Both the position numbers and the translations under genes were made by a program. The notes beneath the pieces were generated by a model. It ran no database searches, had not been told where the DNA came from, and saw nothing but the letters and a program-made list of their open reading frames with translations. Below, one piece after another: positions 34,470-45,277 of a stretch of 64,000 bases of DNA. The number at the start of each line of letters is the position of its first letter. The first letter of the stretch is position 1. Source of the DNA: Escherichia ruysiae (GTDB taxonomy: Bacteria > Pseudomonadota > Gammaproteobacteria > Enterobacterales > Enterobacteriaceae); NCBI RefSeq assembly GCF_902498915.1, contig NZ_CABVLQ010000001.1; one strand, 5' to 3'.

Positions 34470-34503
34470 AAAAGGACGGTGATGTATCATCACCGTCCTT
34501 TTC
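34470..34503. terminator. nlpC terminator
   Basis: AAAAGGACGGTGATG, loop TAT, CATCACCGTCCTTTT: a perfect 15-bp stem ending six bases beyond the nlpC stop. Symmetric A and T runs allow it to work both ways. Confidence 0.85.
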
Positions 34504-34509
34504 GACATA

Positions 34510-34974
34510 CTAGATTCGTCTCGCTTGCCAGAAATTTTTCTGCCAGTAGACATTATCAAGGGAAGAGCGCATCACCCCTTTACTGGTAGAGGCGTGAATA
34601 AATTGGTTGTTGGTATCATAAATACCCACATGTAAACCATTTTGCCCAGAGCCGGTTTTGAAGAAAACCAGATCGCCTGGCAGCAACTCGTCTTTATCAA
34701 TTTGAGTACCGATAGAGGCCTGTTGCTTTGTTTCACGCGGCAACTGCAAATCGAAACGATCGCGCATCGTTACGACCACAAAGCCTGAGCAGTCAACCCC
34801 GCGACGACTCATACCACCATAACGATAAGGTGTACCATGCCAGCTTTGTAGTTGATCGTTCAAACCAGCAATCACGGTAATAGAGTCAGAAAGTCTGGCG
34901 TTTGGTGGCGGCGCTTTATGGTGGCTACACCCGACCAGAAACAGTGCTGTGATTAAAATAAGGCAGAAACGCAT
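34510..34974 (-). CDS. nlpC: NlpC, lipoprotein cysteine peptidase
   Basis: 154-residue NlpC/P60-type lipoprotein. The lipobox is FLVGC with lipidated Cys16. Catalytic residues are Cys in VDCSGFVVV, His in GLHVGIYD and His in FIHAST, typical of peptidases that cut the D-Glu-DAP bond in peptidoglycan. The true substrate of NlpC is not settled. It lies downstream of btuD, in the same direction, with a 77-base gap, and ends at a strong terminator. Confidence 0.93.
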   Translation of the reverse strand: MRFCLILITALFLVGCSHHKAPPPNARLSDSITVIAGLNDQLQSWHGTPYRYGGMSRRGVDCSGFVVVTMRDRFDLQLPRETKQQASIGTQIDKDELLPGDLVFFKTGSGQNGLHVGIYDTNNQFIHASTSKGVMRSSLDNVYWQKNFWQARRI

Positions 34975-35051
34975 TCCGTACGAATCCTCTGTTTTTTATT
35001 CTTGCATTAATTTAGCGTCGAAATTACCCGATTTTCAAGATGCTATTGTTA

Positions 35052-35801
35052 TCAGGCTGTCGAAATCAGCATTCTGTGACCTTCAATGTCCAGACGGCGG
35101 AAATTCATCCCATAGGCCTGCGCCAGGTTCGGCGGTGTCAGAACGTCCTCCCTGCGTCCACTGGCCAATAATTTTCCACCTTTTAGCAGCCATGCCCGAT
35201 GCGCGTGACGCAATGTGTGATTGAGATCGTGACTGCTCATCACAATCGCTAGCCCTTGCTGGCACAGCGCGCTCAGAATTTTGTCTAACGCACTTTGTTG
35301 CGCAACGTCAAGGCTGTTCATCGGCTCATCAAGAAGCAGTAATTGGCCTGCGGGATTGGCTTGTGGTGTGATTTGCAGCACTACCGCAGCAAGACGTACA
35401 CGTTGCCATTCACCGCCGGAAAGTTGATTAGTGCTGCGTCCGAGTTTGTCATCAAGAGCCAGCGCCCCGGCGACATCGTTTAACAGGTCGCTACGCGTTT
35501 TATCATGCTGATGCAGGGTCAGGTAATGCCAGACCGGCATAGCAAATGGCGGTGTTTGTTGCTGTGAAAGATAGGCGCGATGCAGCGCGAGTTTTGTTGC
35601 GGACCATACTTCCAGTGGTTGCCCCGCGAACTGAATGCTTCCCTTACCGCCGGTCATTCCGGCCATTCGCGCCAGCAAGGTACTCTTACCCGCGCCGTTC
35701 GGCCCCACCAGATGCAGGATCTCCCCTGCCCGAACCTCACCCGAAAGCGGCCCCAGGCGGGTTGATTCCGCTACATCCTGCAACTGCATCACAATAGACA
35801 T
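35052..35801 (-). CDS. btuD: Vitamin B12 ABC transporter ATPase BtuD
   Basis: 249-residue ATPase of the BtuCDF vitamin B12 importer in the inner membrane. Walker A is GPNGAGKST (near 33-41), the signature LSGGEWQRVRLA, Walker B QLLLLDEPMNSLD and the switch His in VMSSHDLNH. The start overlaps the btuE stop by one base. The periplasmic binding protein gene btuF lies elsewhere, as usual. Confidence 0.96.
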   Translation of the reverse strand: MSIVMQLQDVAESTRLGPLSGEVRAGEILHLVGPNGAGKSTLLARMAGMTGGKGSIQFAGQPLEVWSATKLALHRAYLSQQQTPPFAMPVWHYLTLHQHDKTRSDLLNDVAGALALDDKLGRSTNQLSGGEWQRVRLAAVVLQITPQANPAGQLLLLDEPMNSLDVAQQSALDKILSALCQQGLAIVMSSHDLNHTLRHAHRAWLLKGGKLLASGRREDVLTPPNLAQAYGMNFRRLDIEGHRMLISTA

Positions 35802-36352
35802 TATTTTGCCAACGCCAGTTTAATACTTTCCATCACAATGGGATCTTCCGGCGTCATATCCGGGGAAAAACGCTGGATGACTTTGCCATCTCTGCCTACC
35901 AGGAATTTCTCAAAATTCCACAAAATATCATCAGGGTACAGCGGTGCACGACCTTTGCTGACCATGCGCGCATAGAATCCGCTTTCTTCCGGCGCGACTG
36001 CGGTCGGCGCTGCGGCAATCAGTTTTTGATACAGCGGATGGCGACCTTCGCCATTGACCTCAATCTTACTGAACATCGGGAACGTCACCCCCCAGGTGGT
36101 GGTGCAGTAAGTTTTAATCTCTTCATCGCTGCCCGGTTCTTGCTCCAGAAACTGGTTACACGGGAATCCCAGCACGACAAAACCACGATCGGCCCAGGCT
36201 TTCTGAATATTCTCCAGCTGCTCATATTGCGGCGTTAAGCCACACTTTGAGGCGACATTGACAATCAACAGTACATTACCGGCATATTTCTCCAGCGTGG
36301 TCACTTCACCGTCGATATCCTTCACTACAGTGGTCAGAATGGAATCTTGCAT
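35801..36352 (-). CDS. btuE: Glutathione/thioredoxin peroxidase BtuE
   Basis: 183-residue cytosolic peroxidase of the glutathione peroxidase family, acting on hydroperoxides. The peroxidatic Cys is in NVASKCGLTPQYEQL and the partner block VLGFPCNQFLEQEP follows; WNFEKFLV holds the conserved Trp and Asn. Despite its place inside btuCED it is not needed for B12 transport. It follows btuC by 62 bases. Confidence 0.95.
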   Translation of the reverse strand: MQDSILTTVVKDIDGEVTTLEKYAGNVLLIVNVASKCGLTPQYEQLENIQKAWADRGFVVLGFPCNQFLEQEPGSDEEIKTYCTTTWGVTFPMFSKIEVNGEGRHPLYQKLIAAAPTAVAPEESGFYARMVSKGRAPLYPDDILWNFEKFLVGRDGKVIQRFSPDMTPEDPIVMESIKLALAK

Positions 36353-36414
36353 CGTGTCTCCTGGATGTGGTCAGTAAAAATCTTAGCTTTTAATCATAGA
36401 CCGTCTTTTTGCGG

Positions 36415-37395
36415 CTAACGTCCTGCTTTTAACAATAGCCAGATAAACACCGGTGCGCCCAACGTAGCGGTGACTACACCAATTGGCAGCTCGGCGGAAA
36501 TCAGTGCCAGACGAGCGACAATATCGGCGAGTAGCAATGCCGTAGCGCCTGCCAGAGCACAGCCAGGAAGTAAAACACGGTGATCGGTTAACCCACACAG
36601 TCGCAGAATATGCGGGATCACCAGACCAATAAATCCAATAGCACCAGCAAGCGCCACACTGACGCCGACCATCCAGCCGGTCGCTGCTACCAGCACATTG
36701 CGCCAGAACCAAAGAGGCAACCCCAGCTGTCGCGCCGAGACCTCGCCAAGAGCTAACATATTCATCGGTCTGGACTGACAGCAAATCCACAACAACACCG
36801 GGATCAACGCCACCATCAGCCAGCTTTGCCGCCAGTCAACGCCGCCAAAGCCGCCCATCATCCAGTACATTAACTGACGTAAATCAACCGATGTGGAAAA
36901 GTAAATGGCCCACGTCATTAATGCGCTACAGATAATCCCTAATGCAACTCCCGCCAGCAATAATCGGCTGGTCGAAAGATGACGGCGGGCAAAACGCAAC
37001 AGAATTAAAGTGATAATGAGTGCACCAGCAATGGCACAAAGCCCCAGCGCCCACTCAGGTAATTGCCCTTGCCCCAGCAATACAGCGGCGATAAGCCCTA
37101 CACCTGCACCATTAGAGACGCCGAGTAACCCTGGTTCTGCAAGCGGGTTTTCAAATAGCGCCTGCATTACTGCGCCGGATAACGCCAGCGCAGCACCAAC
37201 CAGCAATACAGCCAGCGTGCGTGGAAGACGTATTTGCCAGACAAAAAGCTCGCCTCGTGGAGTAAACCAGTCAGTTGGCGAGATCCATTGTTCACCAGCA
37301 CAAAGGCTTAAAAGAAGCGCCAGCAGCATTAATATTGACAGGCTAAATAACCAGCGTACATTTTGTCGCTGTTGTTGGCGGGCAAGTGTCAGCAT
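36415..37395 (-). CDS. btuC: Vitamin B12 ABC transporter permease BtuC
   Basis: 326-residue FecCD-type permease with ten membrane helices; two copies pair with BtuD to form the B12 channel. Recognisable blocks are RLPRTLAVLLVGAALALSGAVMQALFENPLAEPGLLGVSNGAG (residues about 55-97) and the coupling region GFIGLVIPHILRL. First gene of btuCED. No cobalamin riboswitch lies in the 99-base gap to ihfA. Confidence 0.96.
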   Translation of the reverse strand: MLTLARQQQRQNVRWLFSLSILMLLALLLSLCAGEQWISPTDWFTPRGELFVWQIRLPRTLAVLLVGAALALSGAVMQALFENPLAEPGLLGVSNGAGVGLIAAVLLGQGQLPEWALGLCAIAGALIITLILLRFARRHLSTSRLLLAGVALGIICSALMTWAIYFSTSVDLRQLMYWMMGGFGGVDWRQSWLMVALIPVLLWICCQSRPMNMLALGEVSARQLGLPLWFWRNVLVAATGWMVGVSVALAGAIGFIGLVIPHILRLCGLTDHRVLLPGCALAGATALLLADIVARLALISAELPIGVVTATLGAPVFIWLLLKAGR

Positions 37396-37457
37396 GGTAT
37401 CCGTTCTGCTGAAGAGTCATTTCGTTGATTTTACGGTGACTCGCCAGTAGTGAAAAG

Positions 37458-37483
37458 AAAAAAGGCCGCAGAGCGGCCTTTTT
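37458..37483. terminator. ihfA terminator
   Basis: AAAAAAGGCCGC, loop AGA, GCGGCCTTTTT lies 13 bases beyond the ihfA stop; it works on the minus strand with a T-run formed by the A-tract. Confidence 0.85.
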
Positions 37484-37495
37484 AGTTAGATCAGA

Positions 37496-37795
37496 TTACT
37501 CGTCTTTGGGCGAAGCGTTTTCGACACGGCTCTTTAACTTCTGTCCGGGTCTGAAGGTCACCACGCGCCGTGCTGTAATGGGAATATCTTCGCCCGTTTT
37601 CGGGTTACGTCCCGGGCGTTGATTCTTATCACGCAGATCGAAGTTACCAAAACCAGAGAGTTTCACCTGTTCGCCGTTCTCCAGAGCGCGACGGATCTCT
37701 TCGAAAAACAGTTCAACCAGTTCTTTGGCATCCCGCTTGCTAAGCCCAAGCTTATCAAACAGATATTCTGACATTTCAGCTTTTGTAAGCGCCAT
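37496..37795 (-). CDS. ihfA: Integration host factor subunit alpha
   Basis: 99-residue subunit of IHF, which bends DNA sharply and assists recombination, replication and transcription. The DNA arm is [25 protein letters not shown] with the intercalating proline in RNPKTG. The start is four bases after the pheT stop, so it is read through from pheST as well as from promoters inside pheT. Confidence 0.98.
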
Positions 37796-37799
37796 AGGT

Positions 37800-40187
37800 T
37801 CAATCCCTCAATGATGCCTGGAATCGCTCTTTTAATGCCTCTACACATTTGGCGACGGTAGCGGCAATCTCCTCTTCTTCAAGTGTACGGCTGGTATCTT
37901 GCAGGATCAGGCTAATGGCGAGGCTCTTATACCCCTCCGCAACACCCTTACCACGGTACACGTCAAATAAGTTTACGCCAACTACCTGATTTACGCCAAC
38001 TTTCTTACATTCGGATAAAATATCCGCAGCAGGAACGTTTTCTGCGACCACAACGGCGATGTCACGACGGTTCGCCGGGAAGCGAGAAATCTCGCGCGCC
38101 TGAGGCACCACGCGGTCTGCGAGCTTGTTCCACTCCAGTTCGAACACCAGAGTGCGACCGTTAAGATCCAGTTTACGTTCCAGTTCAGGATGAACAACCC
38201 CAACAAAACCAATACGTTCACCTTTCAGATAAATCGCTGCGGATTGTCCCGGATGCAGTGCCGGATTCGCTTCTGCACGGAACTCAACGTCAGCCAGTTT
38301 ACCGGTCAGGTCGAGTACGGACTCAAGATCGCCTTTCAAATCATAGAAATCAACGGTCTCTTTTGCCAGGTTCCAGTGCTCTTCGTAACGGTTACCGCAA
38401 ATAACACCAGCTAACATCAGATCCTGACGAATGCCCAACGGTGCCTGAGTATCTGGTACGAAACGCAGACCGCTTTCAAAAATGCGCACGCGGTTTTGCT
38501 GACGGTTCTGGTTGTACACCACGGTTGCCAGCAGGCCAGTCCACAGAGAAAGACGCATTGCCGACATTTCAACGGAAATCGGGCTAGGCAGCAGCAAGGC
38601 TTCAACGCCTGGATGGATCAGCTGCTGGACTTTCGGATCAACGAAGCTATAGGTGATCACTTCCTGATAGCCTTTGTCGTTGAGCAGCGTTTTCACGCGC
38701 TTGAGTGACAAGTCAGCTTCACGGTGAGTGCCCATAATCAGGCTCGCCTGTACCGGCTCATCCGGGATGTTGTTGTAGCCGTAAACACGCGCCACTTCTT
38801 CGACCAGATCTTCTTCAATCTCCATGTCGAAACGCCAGCTCGGCGCAACAGCCTGCCACTCGTCCTTACCTTCGGTCACTTCACAGCCGAGACGGCGCAG
38901 AATGTCAGTCACCTGTTCATCAGCAATATGATGGCCGATCAGGCGATCCAGTTTGCTACGACGAAGAGTGATGGTCGCACGCTTCGGCAGCGTTGCTTCG
39001 TTGGTAATATCGATTACCGGACCAGCTTCACCGCCACAGATGTCAATCAGCAGACGGGTCGCACGTTCCATCGCTTTGTGCTGCAGTGCCGGATCAACAC
39101 CACGCTCGTAACGATGAGACGCATCGGTATGCAGACCATGACGACGAGCACGACCGGTGATAGACAGCGGGCTGAAGAAAGCACATTCCAGCAGGACGTT
39201 TTGCGTTTCTTCATTTACGCCAGAGTGTTCGCCACCGAAGATGCCGCCCATCGCCAGCGCCTTGTTGTGATCGGCAATGACCAGGGTGTCAGCATTCAGC
39301 TTCGCTTCAGTGCCATCAAGCAGCACCAGCGTTTCGCCCTCTTTCGCCATCCGCACCACAATGCCGCCTTCAATACGATCTTTATCGAAAGCGTGCATCG
39401 GTTGACCCAGTTCGAGCAGCACATAGTTGGTCACGTCAACTACCGCATCAATGGAACGAATACCGCAGCGACGCAGTTTTTCTTTCATCCACAGCGGGGT
39501 TGGCGCTTTAACGTTAATACCTTTTACAACGCGGCCAAGATAACGCGGGCAGGCTTCCGGCGCTTCTACTGCAATCGGCAGCGTGTCGTCGATGGTCGCA
39601 CCAACCGGAACGATTTCCGGTTCAATCAGCGGTAGTTGATTCAGCACAGCTACGTCACGCGCAACACCAATGATGCCTAAGCAGTCGGCACGGTTTGGCG
39701 TAACGCTGATTTCGATGGTGTTATCATCAAGTTTCAGGTATTCGCGGATGTCGGTGCCAATTGGCGCATCCGCTGGCAGTTCGATAATGCCGTTGTGATC
39801 GTCAGAAATACCCAGCTCAGAGAAGGAGCACAGCATCCCTTCAGACGGTTCGCCACGCAGTTTCGCCGCTTTAATTTTGAAATCGCCCGGCAGTACAGCA
39901 CCAATGGTCGCTACCGCCACACGCAGGCCCTGGCGGCAGTTTGGCGCACCGCAGACGATATCAAGCAGACGATCGCCGCCGACATTAACTTTGGTCACAC
40001 GCAGTTTGTCCGCATTCGGATGCTGGGCACACTCAACCACTTCACCAACAACCACGCCGTGGAAGCTACCGGCAACCGGTTCTACACCGTCAACTTCCAG
40101 ACCCGCCATGGTGATTTGATTCGCCAGCGCGTCGCTATCAATCGCCGGGTTCACCCATTCGCGTAACCACAGTTCACTGAATTTCAT
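37800..40187 (-). CDS. pheT: Phenylalanyl-tRNA synthetase beta subunit
   Basis: 795-residue beta chain of the alpha2-beta2 synthetase. Domains in order: tRNA-binding fold (about 40-150, [16 protein letters not shown]), B3/B4 editing domain that clears Tyr-tRNAPhe (about 200-400), B5 domain, a catalytic-like module, and a C-terminal ferredoxin-fold anticodon-binding domain ([14 protein letters not shown]). Separated from pheS by 14 bases. Intact. Confidence 0.98.
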
Positions 40188-40201
40188 AATCTATTCCTGC
40201 C

Positions 40202-41185
40202 TTATTTAAACTGTTTGAGGAAACGCAGATCGTTTTCGAAGAATGAACGCAGGTCGGTGACGCCATAACGCAACATGGTCAGACGCTCCATCCCCATCCC
40301 GAAGGCGAAACCAGAGTAAACTTCCGGGTCGATACCAACGTTACGCAGCACGTTCGGATGCACCATCCCACAACCCAGCACTTCCAGCCATTTGCCGTTT
40401 TTACCCATGACGTCAACTTCTGCAGACGGTTCGGTGAACGGGAAATAAGAAGGACGGAAACGAATCTGCAAATCTTCTTCAAAGAAGTTACGCAGGAAAT
40501 CGTGCAGCGTGCCTTTCAGGTTGGTGAAGCTGATATTGGTATCAACAATCAGGCCTTCCATCTGATGGAACATCGGCGTGTGGGTCTGGTCGTAGTCGTT
40601 ACGATAAACACGTCCAGGCGCGATGATACGAATCGGCGGCTGCTGAGCTTTCATGGTGCGGATCTGTACACCAGAAGTCTGGGTACGCAGCAGACGGGTC
40701 GCATCAAACCAGAAAGTGTCGTGGTCAGCGCGCGCCGGGTGGTGACCAGGAATATTCAGAGCATCGAAGTTATGATAATCGTCTTCGATTTCCGGTCCGG
40801 TCGCCACGGTAAAGCCAAGCTCACCGAAGAAACTTTCGATACGGTCGATGGTCCGAGTCACCGGATGCAGACCGCCGTTTTCAATACGGCGACCAGGCAG
40901 GGAGACATCAATAGTTTCCGCTGCCAGGCGCGCATTCAGCGCCGCGCTTTCCAGTTCGGCTTTACGCGCATTCAACGCCTGCTGCACCTGCTCTTTCGCT
41001 TCGTTGATAACCGCACCGGCTGCCGGGCGTTCTTCTGGCGGCAGTTCACGCAGGGTCGTCATCTGAAGGGTTAAGTGCCCTTTTTTACCCAAATATTCGA
41101 CGCGCACATTGTCTAACGCGGCAACATCTGACGCCTGGCTAATGGCCGCCTTCGCACTGGCAACCAGTTCTGCGAGATGTGACAT
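40202..41185 (-). CDS. pheS: Phenylalanyl-tRNA synthetase alpha subunit
   Basis: 327-residue catalytic subunit of class II. An N-terminal coiled coil (1-85) binds tRNA; the catalytic part shows [14 protein letters not shown], motif 2 with [12 protein letters not shown] and motif 3 [17 protein letters not shown]. Start at 41185 (MSHLAELV), preceded by GAGGAAAACC; an in-frame ATG 12 bases upstream lacks a proper spacing. The leader carries pheM and an attenuator. Confidence 0.98.
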
Positions 41186-41237
41186 GGTTTTCCTCATTGT
41201 GTCAGTGGTGACACTGGTTCGTTGGACTTAGAGCCTA

Positions 41238-41367
41238 TCCCATCAGGCTATTTTACTTGCCATTTTGTCCTGGGCAGTGCTCGAAAGCCTCACGTACTGA
41301 AAAGTACGCTCCGGTTTCTCCGCACTGTCCGTGTCCAGAATGGCGGCGATAATTACGCCTGATGAGA
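41238..41367. repeat. Long imperfect palindrome in the pheM-pheS leader
   Basis: About 130 bp whose arms pair over most of their length: TCCCATCAGGC with GCCTGATGAGA, GCCATTTTG with AGAATGGC, CAGTGC with GCACTG, and GTACT-gaaa-AGTAC at the tip. It resembles a recurrent E. coli intergenic palindrome that I know but cannot name with certainty. It lies between the attenuator and pheS, so it is transcribed into the leader. Confidence 0.7.
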
Positions 41368-41396
41368 CAAGCTTTTTATTCTTCAAAACGCGCATA

Positions 41397-41423
41397 CAAA
41401 AAAAGCCTCCACTGGGAGGCTTT
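41397..41423 (-). terminator. pheST attenuator terminator
   Basis: On the minus strand AAAGCCTCC-CAGT-GGAGGCTTTTTTT is a strong hairpin with a seven-T run, 48 bases after the pheM stop. Ribosome stalling on Phe codons in pheM would favour the antiterminator and let pheST be read. Confidence 0.88.
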
Positions 41424-41470
41424 CAGGCGCTGTTTTCCGTTTCTCTTCTCACGCGCTAGCCTCCTGGTGT

Positions 41471-41515
41471 CAGGTGCTAAAGTAAAAAAAGAAGCGGAAA
41501 ATAGCAGCATTCATT
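41471..41515 (-). CDS. pheM: PheM leader peptide
   Basis: 14-residue leader peptide with five Phe ([14 protein letters not shown]), too short for ordinary gene finding. It senses the supply of charged tRNAPhe and controls pheST by attenuation. It ends in TGA, 48 bases before the attenuator stem. Preceded by GCAAGC, a modest ribosome site. Confidence 0.95.
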
Positions 41516-41601
41516 GCTTGCGTTACCTTTTGGTACTCTTCAAAAGACCTTTATTGAAAAGGCATTGACGATAAAAGTCAATGTTCTGATGGTGTTGAAA
41601 C

Positions 41602-41626
41602 GAAAAGAGGGAGACTAGCTCCCTCT
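41602..41626 (-). terminator. Terminator after rplT
   Basis: AGAGGGAG, loop CTAGT, CTCCCTCT followed on the minus strand by TTTTCG, ten bases beyond the rplT stop. It partly separates the infC-rpmI-rplT unit from pheM-pheST. Confidence 0.75.
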
Positions 41627-41636
41627 TCCAACTGGC

Positions 41637-42020
<384 letters not shown>

Positions 42021-42045
42021 TTAAAAAGTTAAAAACGTTAACGGC

Positions 42046-42291
<246 letters not shown>

Positions 42292-42335
42292 TCACCCTGT
42301 GAGCCGAAGCTCACAGGAATGATTACTTGATGGCC

Positions 42336-42878
<543 letters not shown>

Positions 42879-42881
42879 ACC

Positions 42882-44810
42882 TTATTCCTCCAATTGTTTA
42901 AGACTGCGGCTGCGAATCTCTTGTTGCAGCTTCTCGATCACTTCATTTACGTCCATGCTTCCCAGGTCTTTACCACGGCGGGTGCGAACGGCAACTTTGC
43001 CAGATTCCACCTCTTTATCACCACAGACCAGCATATATGGGACGCGACGCAAAGTGTGCTCGCGGATTTTAAAGCCAATCTTCTCATTTCTCAAGTCTGC
43101 TTTAACACGAATGCCCGCATTTGATAGTTTTTGCGTCAATTCGTTAACGTATTCAGACTGAGAATCGGTAATGTTCATGATAACAACCTGCACTGGCGCA
43201 AGCCAGGTCGGGAAGAAACCAGCGAACTCTTCGGTCAGGATACCAATGAAACGTTCCATTGACCCCAGAATTGCGCGGTGAATCATTACCGGAACCTTAC
43301 GCTCGTTGTCTTCGCCTACATAGGAGGCGCTCAGACGAGACGGCAAGGAGAAGTCCAGCTGTACTGTACCGCACTGCCATGCACGATCGAGGCAGTCATA
43401 CAGGGTAAATTCAATTTTCGGACCGTAGAAAGCGCCTTCACCCAGTTGATATTCAAACGGGATGTTGTTTTCTTCCAGCGCAACCGCCAGATCCGCCTCA
43501 GCACGATCCCACATTTCGTCGCTACCAATACGTTTTTCAGGACGAGTGGAAAGTTTGACCACGATTTTTTCGAAGCCAAAAGTGCTGTACATATCATAGA
43601 CTAAACGGATACATCCGTTAACTTCATCGCGTATTTGTTCTTCAGTACAGAAGATATGCGCGTCATCCTGGGTAAAACCACGTACACGCATCAGGCCATG
43701 CAGAGAACCTGACGGCTCGTTACGATGGCAGCTACCGAACTCGGCCATACGCAGCGGCAGATCGCGATACGATTTCAGCCCCTGGTTGAAAATTTGTACG
43801 TGACCCGGGCAGTTCATCGGCTTAATGCAGTATTCACGGTTCTCTGAAGACGTGGTGAACATCGCATCTTTGTAGTTGTCCCAGTGACCGGTTTTTTCCC
43901 ACAGGACGCGGTCCATCATGAACGGACCTTTTACTTCCTGATACTGGTACTCTTTCAGTTTAGAACGAACGAACACTTCCAGTTCGCGGAAGATTGTCCA
44001 GCCGTCGTTGTGCCAGAATACCATACCCGGTGCTTCTTCCTGCATATGATACAGGTCAAGCTGCTTACCGATTTTACGGTGATCGCGTTTAGCGGCTTCT
44101 TCCAGGCGCTGCAGGTAAGCGTTGAGGGCTTTTTTATCTGCCCACGCAGTACCGTAAATACGCTGCAACATTTTGTTGTTGCTGTCGCCGCGCCAGTAAG
44201 CGCCTGCCGTTTTCATCAGTTTGAAATGATGGCAGAAACGCATATTCGGTACGTGCGGACCACGGCACATATCGACATATTCTTCATGGAAATAGAGGCC
44301 TGGCTGGTCATCATGGGCAATATTTTCGTCCAGGATGGAGACTTTATAGCTCTCGCCGCGTTTAACAAACGTTTCACGCGCTTCGTGCCAGCTGACTTTC
44401 TTCTTAATGACGTCGTAGTTTTTCTCAGCAAGCTCATGCATCCGCTTCTCGAGTGCTTCGACATCTTCCTGGGTTAACGTGCGGTCAAGATCAACGTCGT
44501 AATAGAAACCGTTGTCAATAACCGGGCCGATTGCCATTTTGGTATGCGGCCAAAGTTGTTTAATCGCGTGCCCTAACAGGTGCGCGCAGGAGTGACGAAT
44601 GATCTCCAGACCTTCTTCGTCTTTTGCGGTAATGATCGACAGTTGTGCGTCGTTTTCAATCAGATCGCAAGCATCAACCAGCTCACCATTTACGCGCCCT
44701 GCGATACAGGCTTTCGCCAGACCTGGACCAATGTCCAGCGCAACATCCATGGGACTGACAGCGTGGTCGTAATGGCGTTGGCTGCCATCAGGAAGAGTAA
44801 TAACAGGCAT
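42882..44810 (-). CDS. thrS: Threonyl-tRNA synthetase
   Basis: 642-residue class II synthetase. Domains: TGS (1-60), editing domain with HSCAHLLGHAIKQLW (His73, His77) that clears Ser-tRNAThr, a catalytic core with the zinc site (CRGPHVPN region, then MNCPGHVQIF holding Cys334) and HRNEPSGSLHGLMRVRGFTQDDAH, and the anticodon-binding domain at the end. It represses its own translation by binding a leader that mimics tRNAThr. Confidence 0.98.
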   Translation of the reverse strand: MPVITLPDGSQRHYDHAVSPMDVALDIGPGLAKACIAGRVNGELVDACDLIENDAQLSIITAKDEEGLEIIRHSCAHLLGHAIKQLWPHTKMAIGPVIDNGFYYDVDLDRTLTQEDVEALEKRMHELAEKNYDVIKKKVSWHEARETFVKRGESYKVSILDENIAHDDQPGLYFHEEYVDMCRGPHVPNMRFCHHFKLMKTAGAYWRGDSNNKMLQRIYGTAWADKKALNAYLQRLEEAAKRDHRKIGKQLDLYHMQEEAPGMVFWHNDGWTIFRELEVFVRSKLKEYQYQEVKGPFMMDRVLWEKTGHWDNYKDAMFTTSSENREYCIKPMNCPGHVQIFNQGLKSYRDLPLRMAEFGSCHRNEPSGSLHGLMRVRGFTQDDAHIFCTEEQIRDEVNGCIRLVYDMYSTFGFEKIVVKLSTRPEKRIGSDEMWDRAEADLAVALEENNIPFEYQLGEGAFYGPKIEFTLYDCLDRAWQCGTVQLDFSLPSRLSASYVGEDNERKVPVMIHRAILGSMERFIGILTEEFAGFFPTWLAPVQVVIMNITDSQSEYVNELTQKLSNAGIRVKADLRNEKIGFKIREHTLRRVPYMLVCGDKEVESGKVAVRTRRGKDLGSMDVNEVIEKLQQEIRSRSLKQLEE

Positions 44811-44831
44811 GTTATATCCTTATTTGCAGTG

Positions 44832-44852
44832 GTGACCCATACGCAAGATCAC
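44832..44852 (-). promoter_or_regulatory. thrS translational operator, anticodon-like hairpin
   Basis: On the minus strand GTGATCTTGCGTATGGGTCAC folds into a stem with a seven-base loop containing CGU, like the anticodon arm of tRNAThr. It lies 22 bases upstream of the ATG, next to the ribosome site AAGGA. ThrRS binding here blocks initiation (known autoregulation, domain 2 of the operator). Confidence 0.8.
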
Positions 44853-45110
44853 ATACAAAGATTCATATGAAATTTACCAAAAAGGTTTGGGCTGATTCCC
44901 GCTTCACTCTGCGAAATATGTCACAACATGCTGATTAGCGATGCCAGACCTACACCCACTTTCTGATAATACCGTCTGGCAGTTTACACGGTATTTGTTA
45001 TCGGGCAAAGCGGCAATCATCATGATCGAAATGATATAAATCAATACAGGCAACGCCTGCCCATTTTGTTACACTCGGATATTGACCACTCGAAATACGC
45101 AGGAAAACAC
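44853..45110. other. thrS-yniD spacer, no gene seen
   Basis: This spacer holds the thrS promoter and upper operator domains. In K-12 the arpB ankyrin-repeat pseudogene lies between thrS and yniD; no trace of a reading frame or ankyrin repeat is present here. Confidence 0.5.
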
Positions 45111-45218
45111 ATGCCGACAAAACGTTTTGACAAAAAACACTGGAAGATGGTGGTGGTGCTACTGGCTATTTGTGGCGCTATGCTGTTACTGCGTTGGGCG
45201 GCAATGATTTGGGGTTGA
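45111..45218 (+). CDS. yniD: Small membrane protein YniD
   Basis: 35-residue protein with a basic N-terminus (MPTKRFDKKHWK) and one hydrophobic helix (MVVVLLAICGAMLLLRWAAMIW), so it should insert in the inner membrane with the N-terminus in the cytosol. Ribosome site CAGGAAAA precedes the ATG. The sequence appears identical to K-12 YniD as I recall. Function unknown. Confidence 0.9.
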   Translation: MPTKRFDKKHWKMVVVLLAICGAMLLLRWAAMIWG

Positions 45219-45242
45219 ATGGTAGAACGCTATTAGCTAACG

Positions 45243-45272
45243 AAAAAGCCAGACCGCTCGTCGCGGCCCGGC
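45243..45272 (-). terminator. ydiY terminator
   Basis: GCC-GGG-CCGC-gacga-GCGG-tct-GGC followed by TTTTTCG on the minus strand, five bases after the ydiY stop. The stem has a small internal mismatch. Confidence 0.65.
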
Positions 45273-45277
45273 AGTAA

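Noticed and set aside
37396..37495. Possible cobalamin riboswitch ahead of btuC
   Set aside because: The gap is only 99 bases, contains the ihfA terminator and lacks a B12-box; btuCED is not riboswitch-controlled in E. coli as known.
38724..39635. 303-codon open frame on the plus strand
   Set aside because: It is fully antisense to pheT; its residue mix is that of a shadow frame and it has no ribosome site.
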